DNA of 64,000 nt. Source: Montifringilla adamsi (taxonomy: Eukaryota; Chordata; Aves; Passeriformes; Passeridae). This document shows, piece after piece, positions 36,026 through 47,600 of the stretch (positions within the stretch are counted from its first letter, which is position 1; every line of letters begins with the position of its first letter). The DNA lies in the NCBI GenBank assembly GCA_017590115.1, contig JAGGNK010008559.1, positions 4,767,888-4,831,887 of the forward strand. Reading direction: 5' to 3'. Made by a program: the position numbers and the translations under genes. The notes below the pieces were generated by a model, which was not told the DNA's origin, ran no database searches, and saw only the letters and a program-made list of their open reading frames with translations.

Positions 36026-36112
36026 CCCCCCCGCCCCCCCATTCCCCACATATATTAATATATTTAATTATATATGTTAATATATTTATATTATTTATAT
36101 TTTAATTAGTTC
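36026..36112. repeat. C-run followed by palindromic AT-rich tract
   Basis: A nearly pure C stretch (36026-36040, one G), then CATTCCCC, then about 60 bases of only A and T with repeated TTAATATAT and ATTTATATT units that can fold on themselves. Confidence 0.8.
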
Positions 36113-36903
36113 CTTTTTGGTCCCATATCTGTTGTCTTCTTAAGCAATTACATTGGTCTGCTGTCTGTTTTCAGTTTTATGGCCTTAGCATCCTGAAGAC
36201 TTTTCTTCGTGAGCTATCAAAATGCTACAAATACTCAGGAAAAACAGCACAAGGTTAACATCTTTGCTTTTCTTCTTCTGCTCACCTTAGTTGTCTTTAC
36301 CTGTTTGGTTGAAGCATGCTGTGCTTTAGCTACAAAAGCCAATTTTCTCTCACTCGTTCTTACAGTTTTTATTAAATCATATTTTATGCAGCACTTTAGT
36401 CTAGGCTTTCTTTACATCATTGCAAAGGTTAATGGCAAAGGAAAGGATATTTAAATGGAAAAAAAATAAAATAAGAAGAACAAATCTCTTAACAATAAAG
36501 TAGAAATATAGTAGTAACTGTAAGAAAAATAGGTGGCAAGAGACATTTTTTTGGTGTACAAAAAGCCCCAAAAAAACTTTCCATTGTTGCTGTCATGCCA
36601 TGTTGTGCATGGGAGTGAAGAGTAACAAAAAGAATACTCCTTGAAGTGCTCCATTTCTGTTTCCTAATTTTGAAAGCACTTTCTGTTTTCCAGTTGTCAT
36701 TTCTAAGTAGTAACTGCTTACAGGGAACGCTTCTCAGCCATAGATATCAAGGTACTTAGAAATGACATTAGTTTTTCGTTTCTGTATATAAGCAACCTGA
36801 GAAGCAGGGAAGTGGCAATTCTCACCTAAAGTGACCTGCAGAATCAGTGCTGGAATCAAGAAGAAAATCAAACACATCAGCTGGGAAGCATACAGTTCTA
36901 TTG
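36113..36903. other. Non-coding sequence, no gene seen
   Basis: AT-rich. An 81-codon plus frame at 36209-36454 has a hydrophobic stretch but no recognisable family. It looks like chance. Confidence 0.45.
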
Positions 36904-36929
36904 AAAAAAAAAAAAAAAAAAAAAAAAAA
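36904..36929. repeat. Poly(A) run, 26 bases
   Basis: An uninterrupted A homopolymer. The sequence upstream shows no AATAAA close by and no recognisable retrocopy, so it is annotated only as a homopolymer. The minus frames running through it read poly-Phe. Confidence 0.9.
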
Positions 36930-39900
36930 GGGAAACTGGATTGGAAGGTAGGCAATTTTTATCAGTCTTTCACAGAAAATTAAGGAGAGGGCCACAATTC
37001 CGAAAATCAAATACCTTTTGAAGGTCTGGACAGAAACCACCTCTTCTTTCAGAATTTGTAAGGTCTTGTTCCACCCACACAATCCTCTGCTGTGATGTGA
37101 ACATTTGGGGACCCCTTCCAGTGGCATTGTTGTCAACTCCAGTTGTGCTGTTTTGAAGGGTTCAAGTCATTGGCTTACTCTTATTTGAAAGTAATTGTGT
37201 ATTTAATAGATGAACTTTGGAAAACCCTGAGTGCCATGAAAAATTAAGTAGGTTTTTTAGAGACTGGTGGATGGCTGCCAAAATATTTGGCATTCATGAA
37301 AGTTGTACATTTTTATTTGATGTGTCTTTGGTGGATGATAGGCAGTAGTAATGGTTGACTCAGATCCAGCAAAACTTTAAAATGAGAATAATTGATTTGC
37401 TTCAATAATAATCAAAATGAATGTCTTTGTTAAAAGTTCTTGTGTACTCAGGATGTCTCCTGTTTTGTGGTGAGTGAATGGTCCCCAAACATTTGTGTGA
37501 CCAGGACTGTCAGTGTAGGAAGGTAGATAGGCTGATTAGATTTAAACTAGGAAAGGAAGGATCCCTGAGAATTGAGGGATGACATCGGAGAACTGACCTA
37601 TCTGTGGTATAAAGGGCCAGTACAACATTTGCCATGATAAATGTATGTGATTTAAAACATTTAAAAAGATAAGATAAATATTAATACATCAGCAATGAAA
37701 AAATTGCGGGATTTTTTGTCACTTCAGATAATGAAATTGACACCAGAGACTGAAAATAAATGTAAAAGAGGTTAAGACGACATTATAAAAATACAACTAA
37801 CTGTCTATATAATCTTTAAATTATAATTATAAATAATAAGCAAGGCAGAATCAGCTTGACTAGAACCAATAGCAAATGCACAGAGTATGCTGCTGGGAGA
37901 TAAAATTCAGAAGTAGCCTCAGAGTGGAACTGTTCCAGAAGGGAAGGACAGAAAGAATTTGCTCTGTATTTCAGTTCTAATGGAGTTTGGTTAAAACTCA
38001 AGTATCAGTTAAGTGGCTGCCTGCTAATGCATAATTTATGGAGAGTAAAAGATCCATGTATTTAATTGAATTAATATTGCAAGGCTCTTGCCACGCGACC
38101 AATAATTCTTCATAAACCCACTTCAACTTTCTTCTCTAGAAAGTTACTTCTTCCTCTCCTGCCAGAAGAATGGCTGGTGGATCCCAAAGCACATTTTTAA
38201 GCCATTCAGGTTGACCTCTCTACGTTTTGGGGTGCAGAATCTGTGGCAGGAAAGGGGGATGGTACTTCTTGGGGGTAGACTAAGGAAGCATAGAGAGAAG
38301 AGGAGGAAAACCATAGGCTAAGGACCAGACATGACAGGGCATTTTTGGAACAGATCTTAATGTGTTAGCTTGGGCCATTGTCTTTTCATAATATAATATC
38401 TTCAGCTGAAGGAAAAAGAAAGAAATTTTAGAAAGTCTCCCTTTGGGGTTTTTAGACCAGCTCAGCCTTTGGTTACTTCTTTAGGATGGCAGTGGGACAA
38501 AGAGAAGCCAGTCCTTGTCCAGACCTTATGGGAGTGAAGGATCTGGGCTGAGCAGTCTCACTTGAACGAGCTGGAGTGAGATACCACCTTGCCTATCTCA
38601 TGATTTCTTCCTGCTGAGAAACTGTTGTGGGTCAGTCTCTGCCCATAACTCAGCAAGGCCGCATCTTTGTTTTGGCTGAACAGAACATCTGCAACATCGA
38701 GGCATTATGTGCTGTAGTTAGGTAAGCATATTAATGATTCTATTTTTTTTGTATTATTATCTTCTAGTCTGGTATTAGATCTGCAAAGAAAAAATGGGTA
38801 ACAGTTTATCATCTATGTGATTTTTCCTCTTCAGTTCCCCTTTAATTCCCCTACACTTCTTTGAGGCTATTATGTATTTAATCTTAAACCCAATAAAAAC
38901 CTCTTTTAGTGCTGAATTCTTTCTAGTAATTTAAGAATTGACTTTACATAGCACCACTTATAGTGAAGGAGAATATATAAAGCACTTAGTGAAAAAACTC
39001 CCAGTGGGTACATAAGCAAGTTCCTTGTTTATTTTTTGTCCTGAATTGAAGTCTCTAAAAACCCTGAAATCAGTCCACTGTACCTAAGCAGGTAAGGAAG
39101 CACATTTCATTCCCTTCTGTATAATTTAAAGATGTACAGATTTTAAAAACCTGAAAACACCTAGACTCTAAAACACACGCCATTAAAATTTCACAAAGTT
39201 ATTGGTGCATGGAAGTTGTACTCAGGTGGAAGGGTATACATAGAGATACAAAGCCATCAAATAATGCGAAATTCCCTGGTGACTTGGTCTTTACTGACTA
39301 GATATTTATTAACCTATTCCAGGGCTGAAACTTGTTCATTTTACTTTGCAGCAACTATGCCTTGCAATATTTAAAAAATGCTTTAAAATGTGTCAATATG
39401 TTTTACCTTGGAATATGTATTACACTTCTGGCAGCTTTTTATATGGAAAGATTTAATTCCTGAGTTGGAGGATTTTGTTGTCTCTGTGACTAATTTTGAC
39501 AAGTGGATTGTTCTCAAGTGGGCTGGCCTACATATTTTTTTTTTTTCATAATCACAGCAAAAATTATACCGGGGTGTTTTGAATGTGCCCAAAAGTCTCC
39601 CCCATACTTTTCAATCTAGAACTGTGAACCAGAAACATGTGCTGTTGGCATCAGACATTTGGCTATTGCCCACTAAAGGTGAAAGCTAGTGTATGTTTGT
39701 TTTGTTACAGAATTCAAATCCTTGAAACCTAGAAAAAGATGAGGGTAATTTTGAACTGGGAATAGAAATTTATTATTCCTAGAAATTTACCCAAACACAC
39801 CACATCAGACCATTAAATTAATAATTTTATTAAAGGTCAGGAGCTTGATACACCATCACTCTATTCCTATTACCTCGTTTTGAAGACAAACATTAAGTTC

Positions 39901-40409
39901 AATACACACCAGTCTATAAAAAAGCTCTTGGGAGAAACCCATCTTTTTATTTAGAAGAAAATCACACCTATTGTGCATTCCAAATTCAGTTCCAAAAGGA
40001 ACATTACTGTTCCCAGCACTAGATAGCATCAGCACGCTCAAGACATGTTTCAAGAAGGATAACTTCCTATTTTCAATTGCACCAGAAGATGGCAACAGTA
40101 ATTTTTAATAATCAATAGCATAATAATTTCACCAAAGTCAGTGAGATCTCATGAGGAAATGAGCTTGCAAGATGGTTCCATACTCTTTAGGTTAACTTGC
40201 ATTTCTACTTTCCAATTTCAATCAAAATTTGACATGTAGAGAGTTAAGAATATGTGTTTAAATGCAACTGTTCAAGACAATTTGTATTTATTCTGTTTTA
40301 AAAGTACAATGAAATAGAATATTTGGAAACTGCAGTGCTTAAATCAGTATTAGTTTCAGAATACTGTGCTTCCATCACTGGTGTGTCATCTTGCTATGAC
40401 CTGCCCCTG
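36930..40409. other. AT-rich non-coding sequence, no gene seen
   Basis: Single-copy-looking DNA. A less AT-rich stretch near 38130-38700 has no recognised repeat or exon. Confidence 0.5.
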
Positions 40410-40866
40410 AAGGCAAGGGTAACAAAGCTTCTTTTTAGTAGATCCCTAGGGGCTGAATAGAGCAAAATAACACAGATTGATCTGTCTTTATACATATATG
40501 TAGGGTTTATTTTAGAACAGTTTGATTGCAATGGAAGGTAGATATACAGCCATCTTGGTTGTTACCTATAGAAATGAAAAGATATAAAAGTATAAAGATA
40601 TTGCTTAGGAAAATACATAAGGAAAAGAAAAAGAAAGGGTAAGAGTAGACAGCAGAAATATGCCACCACCTGTGGCTGTGTAAGGACTTAAAGAATGCAG
40701 TTAACTTCTCAAAACACTGTCAAAGAAGGAACTTCCCATAAGATAAACCCCCATGACAGGAATTTGATATAAGCACAGACAGCACAGCCGGAAGAAGATA
40801 ATTCCAGGCTTAATAGAGGTGGAGGTTCAGTTAGCATCCGGACAAAAGTTCCCACCATAGCAAACT
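40410..40866 (-). repeat. Possible LTR/ERV fragment
   Basis: Abutting the ERVL-like remnant, this segment has the look of a minus-strand passerine LTR: a TTTATT (reverse AATAAA) in GGGTTTATTTTAG near 40503-40515, a purine-rich middle, and a moderately GC-rich distal part. I could not fix its ends or find a target duplication. It may instead be unique sequence or part of the ERVL internal region. Confidence 0.3.
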
Positions 40867-41100
40867 GTGGGAAAGGAAGGAAGTGCTTATACACATACCT
40901 TCTCAAGTTATGGGAATGGCATCTGTGCCCCAGGAAACCTGGAGCTTGGACTGTATAAGGCAATACCCCAGGAAAACAAGTCCAGGATCCCCACCACTGA
41001 CATGGCTGGGGTGAAGAAGGACCAGTGGGATGCCATAGGGCTCTACATGGGAGTTATATCTTTTGACTAATCTCTCCTGTCTTAGGTTAAAAATGTGGGA
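40867..41100 (+). pseudogene. 3' end of ERVL-like internal region (decayed pol C-terminus)
   Basis: A plus-strand frame stays open from 40867 to 41070 and stops 30 bases before the LTR start. Its second half has a hydrophilic stretch followed by a Lys-Lys-Asp-Gln-Trp-Asp-Ala segment that resembles, from my memory of avian genomes, the extreme C-terminal tail of ERVL pol. No catalytic domain (protease, RT, integrase core) is present and no upstream pol is visible, so it is a truncated, non-functional remnant. The left border is uncertain, and the identification rests mainly on position next to the LTR. Confidence 0.4.
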
Positions 41101-41732
41101 TGTGGCTGGGGGTGTGTATTCTATTGCCATCTGTTAGAGGTGGGGCAGTTATCTTCTGTTAATTGGGCCACCTGTTAAAACCAGGTGGGGCAGTTTGCTT
41201 TATCTCTTCCACAACCAATCCTCCCTCTGGGAAATATCTTCTGTTAATGGGCCATGAGTGTTACTGCATGACTGATAAAATTACATCATCCCAATGGGAG
41301 ATGCTCCATCCAGGGGGAGGAGCCAAGCATTCCTACCTGGAGATAATCTGAGTTCTGAAACACCAGTGAGCCTTTATGCTACTGGATTCCCAGAGGAGCA
41401 GCTTTCTTCTGCACTGGATTCCCAGTGGAAGACCAGGCCCATCTTCACCACCACTGGACCTTCCGAGGAAAACTCCACCCTTCTCCAGGATCACTGCTAC
41501 AACAGAACCACATCTGTCATTGCAGGAGGGCTGCAGCCGCCATTTAATGGGACTGCTACAACACCCTGACCCACAGGGTGTCAGGTCGTATTCTGACTCT
41601 GTCAGTGGGTTTTGGGTTTTGTTTTTTTTTTTGTACTATTTCATTTGCATTTTTAATTTTCCTATTATTATAGGAAAATTATTCCTATTCCCATATCTTT
41701 GCCTGAGAGCCTCTTAATTTCAAAATTATAAC
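41101..41732 (+). repeat. ERVL-like 3' LTR (~630 bp)
   Basis: Begins with TGTGGCTGGG directly after the decayed internal tail. It contains paired GTGGGGCAG motifs (near 41141 and 41184), a GC-rich central part with repeated CACTGGATTCCCAG-like units (41379-41430), and GACCCACAGGGTGTCAGGTC (41569-41588). It ends in the ATTCCTATTCCCATATCTTT and CCTGAGAGCCTCTTAATTT segments that I know from passerine LTRs. The 3' border near 41732 (AACA) is approximate. A perfect 11-bp hairpin sits at 41655-41680. The gene-like frames here (41294-41569 and 41376-41717) are LTR sequence. Confidence 0.65.
41655..41680. other. Perfect 11-bp hairpin inside the ERVL-like LTR
   Basis: AATTTTCCTAT (41655-41665), loop TATT, ATAGGAAAATT (41670-41680). 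It lies in the T-rich 3' third of the LTR, around where a poly(A) signal would be expected. Exact palindromic arms seen directly. Confidence 0.75.
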
Positions 41733-42230
41733 ACCAATTTCAATGGGTTAATATACATTCAGGTTCAGGTGGGAATGCCTGGCAGGGGAGGTTTTTTTGT
41801 GCAGTCATTTGCAACACTGTGGATTATGTGCAGTCCTCTGGCAGAAGGCCTCAGAAATTAGTCTGGAGGTGCTTCAGGGGTCTTTGATGGTTTGCGACCC
41901 CTTCTAAGACATGACTGCTGTGTCTCACATCAGTCTAGTTGAGCCAGTGATTCCCCATCAGAAGGGATGAAAACCCTCAGGCCTGTATACCTGATACCTC
42001 TCCTGGAGGGGAGTTTACACCTGAGCCAGTTGGGTTAGGGAGGACATTACCGTGATAAAAAGCAGAATCCCAGCTCCTCAGGAGATGTTTCTTATCGGCC
42101 TTCTCCCTTCTCTGGCTAAAACCCCAGCTTGTTGCTAAACAAAGGTTGGTTTGTCATGGCCAGCACACCCCAAAAACTCCTCCTCGCCTTCAGGCAAACC
42201 TGGCCTCAGCAAGGCACCCTGATGATTTTG
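41733..42230. other. GC-richer block with TATA-like site, origin unknown
   Basis: Directly to the right of the ERVL-like LTR is about 450 bases of higher GC. It includes GTGATAAAAAGC (42052-42063), which resembles a core promoter TATA region followed by a pyrimidine-rich stretch. This could be part of another LTR that I do not recognise. No coding frame above 65 codons. Confidence 0.3.
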
Positions 42231-44379
42231 CAAATGTCTGATTGTTTTGAGTTATTAACAACATTTCAGTCTCTCACACAAGTGTGTATCTTTGCTTTTA
42301 TTTTATTCATCCTTATTTTGAGGTAAGTCATAGTACCAAAGTCTACTTCAAGACAAATGCAACAATCTACCTTAATTACTGCAGATACTAGAATGTGTAG
42401 AACCACAGCAAATTTCAAGCACTTTATTAGTCCATGTAAGAGCATGTGAAAGATCATCTTGACATTTCAAAAATGGTTCATAAATTCTACTGTGTATGTT
42501 GTGATTTCTGACTGAGCCCTTGGTAGTTCTTATTTTACTGTGTGCTGTAGTGACTTACAGTCCTGATACACAAGTATCAAGTAACAACACAAGTGGTTCC
42601 TCAACTTCCCTAAGGTGTAATTTCTGTGATTGCTGTTGGCTTGTTTAACAGCAACTTCACTAAATTTTTTGGTTTTGCTGATAATTTCTTAATCTGGCAT
42701 CCTGAGCAATCCTAAAGGGCTGACCTCATCTTCTAATATATATTTATATAAAATATATAAATGTTAACTTAATCAAAACCATAGCTCAGGGTGTCTTTCA
42801 ACATTAAAAAATTTACTGGGCAGCAATATTGGGTTACAATATTTCTTCCCCACTCATTGATCCTGCCCAAAGCCATACTCTGTTGAGAACTGTTTTGGGG
42901 TCCAACTAAACTGTTTTCCTCTTAAGGAAAAAAATGACAAGTGTGTTGTTGCATGGTTGAATCCATTATCTGCTGTGGTTGAGGGCTGCCCACAGAGGTG
43001 GTTGTTTCTCACATGTAGGAACAAGAACTGTACTGCTTAATGTTTTAAAGCCCAGACAATATGAATAGAAATGAGATGTTTGTTTCTGCAGGCTTGTAAT
43101 ACTGTCTGCACAGGGGCAGCTCATGCTGAGCCCTATCACTATTGTTCTGATGCCTCTTTACAACCATGTTGACCCCTCACGTCCAAAAAGACATTTCAGC
43201 TGGTGAATTAAGGCATCAATCTCAATTCTCCACATTTATTTTCTGTTATGGAGGCGTCAGTAATGAAAAAAGGTTTGTGCACTACATATCAGGCAGGTGC
43301 AAGTGGATATGCCTGTGTTAAAAGCTGATTTGTGTCATGTGAGCACAGCCAAGGGCATAGTAAACCCATGCTACCAAGCAAAGCTGAGAGGCAGAGCACA
43401 GATATCTGAATTTGGAGCCTTACAAAATTTATAGTCAGTAGACAGTGTGTCTGGGACCTCTCCACATCTGCCCAGATCTGTGCTTGCATCAACACTGTCG
43501 TTCAGGTAGTCAGCACAGTGGGTAGGGCACAGGGTCATTTGATAGGAAAACCCAGACAACAGGCTGACTTAAGTCTGCCATGAATTTTAAAATTTAATTG
43601 AAATAGCTTACAGATGTTTTAGGGTAGACTCTTGATTGTTTAACTAAAGCTGTAGAGCATGTTACTGAGAAGAACCTCTTTGATCTGGGTTGTGTACGAA
43701 TAGCCAGTTTCTTTGCATCCACACTTCCCTAAGCATGCTTGTAAATTAGACATTCAAATATTTAAGATCACAGCAGACTGTAAAATAAAGATGTTTTAGA
43801 ATGTACTGTGTATTTCCACAGGGACTTCACATAACCAAAGTAAAAGTGCTGGCCCAACAATTTGACTTAAGAGCTGGGAAGGGGGAGAGAGAGAGGGGTA
43901 TTGGTGTCAGCAGGGGGTTCATAATCTGAATAAACTTTCAAATGGAAACAGTATGGAAAAGCTCTGTACCTTAAGGGCAGAACAGCTTTATTGTATCAAG
44001 TAGTTTATTTGGTTTGTTATGGCTTTCTCTGCAGAACAAAATTACCAGTGTCTGCTGGCTAAATGGAAAACACTTGGATCATAAAAATATCAAATGAATC
44101 TCTTTGGCAACCACTAAAAATCTACACGTTTATGTAACTGTTATTTTTTTTCCTGTTATATACTGTCTGGAAATATAGCCTGAAGCTTCCTTAGATCTCT
44201 CGGAAAGAACTAGCATTTAGATCCTTGCTGCAAAAATACATTGCTTAGTACAGGTTAATTTTTATTAAGTTCTTTGAAGGTTTTTATTTGCTCCTTCATA
44301 ATGATTTTTGTATTAGAAGAGCTCCACTTTTTCCTAGCAAACACAGATGTTGACAGGAAAGCCCTAACATCTGCTTTCC
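42231..44379. other. Non-coding sequence, no gene seen
   Basis: Unique-looking DNA. Frames at 43289-43559 (minus) are short and overlapping, with no known product. Confidence 0.5.
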
Positions 44380-44640
44380 AGTGGCCATCAAGCTTTTGTG
44401 AATTAGTAAATATGGAACAGATTGTGAATTTGTTTTGAGTGCTTTAAAGTGCGAGTATTTAATACCTGCCTCAGAGCTTTTGGGTCCCAGAGAAAAAGCG
44501 AGCTGCTAATGAATTTCTGATTGTTTGAAAGGCTTAAAAAGCAGCACAAGGCAGCCTGCAAATGGGGGATTTCCCAACTCAACTTGTTAAAATGAACCTT
44601 TGTATAGTTTCTATATAAAGGAAAAAGCCAACTAAAGAGA
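44380..44640. other. Candidate conserved non-coding element
   Basis: A block without repeat similarity that contains homeodomain-type cores (GCTAATGAATT near 44506, TGATTGTTTG near 44518), an E-box-free A/T-balanced core and a CAAATGGGGG stretch. It resembles avian developmental enhancers in texture only. There is no alignment to support this. Confidence 0.2.
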
Positions 44641-47600
44641 ATTATTTCTGCTAACAGAGTCAGAGGAGGACTTTTCTACAAGGTGATAGATGTGTATGTT
44701 TCTTGCATAGGTCATGTGTCCCCAGAAAAAAACAAATCTTTGCTGCAATTTATCTTTAATCTTTCTCGTTTAGTACTATTGTTTCCCAACAGATACAAAA
44801 CTGTTATGTGACTTACAGATATGATCTCAGCTTTTGTCTAGACAAAATAATAAGCCAAACACAGCAGAATCATGTTAGACACCCACTGATTTTATTTAGG
44901 TCAGTGACAATATGGCTCTAAATTTAAGAGAAACTAGTTTGTTGGGGTTTTTTCTCCACAGACTTTTTTCAATTGATTTTAAAGCTCCAAGTGGTTAATA
45001 TATCTACTAAAACAATTTTCTGGTTTATATCTACTACCAGATTTTCTAGCCACATGGAGTCTTTTCCATAGAAGTTGTTTTAGTGGTTGAAAGTAATCCT
45101 GGTTTTTTATCTGATGCTCTTTCTATTACCCTTGCTTTTCCACAAGAATTTACTCTTTCACTGAAGGCATTTGCTCAAAGCTGTAAATTTTATATTTAGA
45201 GAATATGTGCTAGAAAGATCTAGACTGATGGGACATCTACATTAATTTTGGGATGTGGGAGATATTTATCCTTAGAGAAGAAAGAAGATAGGAGTGTCAG
45301 ACTTTGAAGTGAAATCCCAGTTCTATATCAAGATGTTCACTGGTGCTTACACAACTTCACAACTTTCCACTTAGGAAAGTGGCTTGCAGTGTGATGTCAA
45401 ATTCTGAAACAATACTTTTGATCAAGTGCCAGCATCTCAGCACCCGTGTCTTTCTGCAGTTAATGTGTATTGTCCAATTCTTCTGCACACTAGTGTCATT
45501 TTTCCCAAATAACTGTTGATTACATTTGATCTCTAAGATGGCTCATTTTGCTATGAGGCTTAGGACAAAACTTCCCATTAGTGTTGATCAAGAAGGTGAT
45601 GGTTGAGAAGCCAGGTAGCACCTGGCCTCATAGACCCTAATAACCTTACAATAACTCATCAAATTTATGAGGACTCTGATGCTTTTGCCATTTTGATTAG
45701 AAAACTTTGTGAGGAGTAGGCATTTAAATTTTTTGTTTGGGAGTGCAGTTGGAGAGAGGTTCTGGGAGGATTAGTGAGCTGGAGATCAAAAGTGTGTTCT
45801 GCCACTTAAAATGGGGCCATGTGCTGCATCTGAAAGGCAATCAAACCCACTCTGTCTGGTGTCCTCTGACAGACAGAGGATCCCTTCAGAGCTCTGCCTC
45901 TTTAGAGAGAAAATGCCTTCTCCCTGGCTCTTGCATGCTTTGTTCTGGCTTTTGTGATCTTCATTCTCTGTGTTCCCTCAAAAATATCTCTGTTTCTGTG
46001 ATTTATAGATCAAAATACATTCTCTGATGCAGCTGGTGCTTGATCCCTTAACTGCTTTGAAAACTTGAATTAAGGCTTTCAGCTTGTGTAAGAACGTGCC
46101 TGGATGCCAGTGGAAGTTTTTCAGCATAAGCTTCATTTTCTACTCAACCCAAAGCCCTGGAAGGAGGAAGTCAGTCACATAGTCACCATCAGGATCTGTA
46201 ACTCTGATTTTTGGACTTACCCAACAATTACAAAAATAGGCACAAGATTATGAAGCCATGTGCCAGTTTAACTATGCCTTCATCCAGGAGAAACACATTT
46301 TTAGAAAGGTATGGGTGGTGAAAAGCATTTTTGGAAAACACTGCCATTCAAAGTGTAACTTTGCATTATTTCAAGTGGCAGATTTTGCTGGTATTGGAGG
46401 AAAAGGTGGATATAATTTTGAATTTTTTCTGCTATCTAGAATGATTTTGATATTTTCTCAGTTCTGTGTTTTCATTCACAAGCTAAGAGGTCTTCTGTTT
46501 TGAAGAGGGTTTAATGATTGTTTTAGCTGCAAATAAATGTATATAGAGGTATGTTACTGGAGCACTGCTGACAGCTAAACCAGCCTGTCTCGTGTCCTCT
46601 GCCACAGGTCCAAAGAGAAGAGGATCAATAATGTAATAACTCTCTCCTTTGAAGCTTCTGATTTTCTTTTTTTGCTTTTGATGCAAATTTTACTAAGCAA
46701 GATTTTGTTTCTCTAATAATCTGTAACAACATTTCTGTGTAAAAATGGCCAAACCCTTTTTTTTTTGGTTGTAACTTATGTAATTGTGGTTCAGTTTCAT
46801 CAGCAAAACCTGCCTACTTCCAGAAAAAAAATGCCTAATCTTTGGACCTGAATGTAAACATGATATCCAGAGATATTATTTCACATTTATTATTTATTCA
46901 GTGCACAACAATAATTCCAATACCTTAAACGGCAGTAATATCAATGCAGTTCAGCTTAATTTTCTCTTGGCTCCCTCCCCTTTCTCTATTTGAAAACTAG
47001 AAAGGGATAAAGTAGGGCAATTGCATTCTGTAGAAAATTGCTTTGCTGATTCCATATTTACAACCTTTATTAACCTGACAGAGAAGAGTGGAATAGCCAG
47101 CAAATCAAGGACAGGGTTGAAAATGTCAAAGTTGTGGAGCATAATACCATCATTACCAAAGTACATCAGGTGTTATTAAAAGTTTGATAGTTCCCTCTTA
47201 TGACAAGTACAGTAATGAGAACAGAAAATACACAAAATTAATTTATTTTTTATGCCAAAAATAATAATGAGGTGAGATGATTACATCCAATTTGCAATCT
47301 CAAACTTGTCATTTCCCAATGGACTGGACCAGTAATTTTAGTAGCTTAATTAAATCAGTAGTAATAATTCCTCCTCCCTTCCCTCATCTGCTCAGAAGAG
47401 GGAAAATTTAATGGAAAGGGAAGAAGATTTCCACAATAAAAATTGTCTTTAGGTTTGCACCCAAGACAGGGATTAAGCAATTTAATATATATATATTTTA
47501 TGTACGCTCTTGAACACTTCTTTCAGAACTTGTGAGTTAATATTTGGAAGAGACCTCAAGAATTGTTTCTACACCTTCCTGAAGGTGAATTACTTATGCT

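Noticed and set aside
36734..37136. Minus-strand frames of 73 and 104 codons with a Phe run
   Set aside because: They run through the 26-base poly(A). The remaining sequence has no known domain and two frames are open at once.
41294..41717. Two overlapping Pro/Ser/Thr-rich frames of 91 and 113 codons
   Set aside because: Both are inside the ERVL-like LTR. The composition reflects the GC-rich LTR centre.
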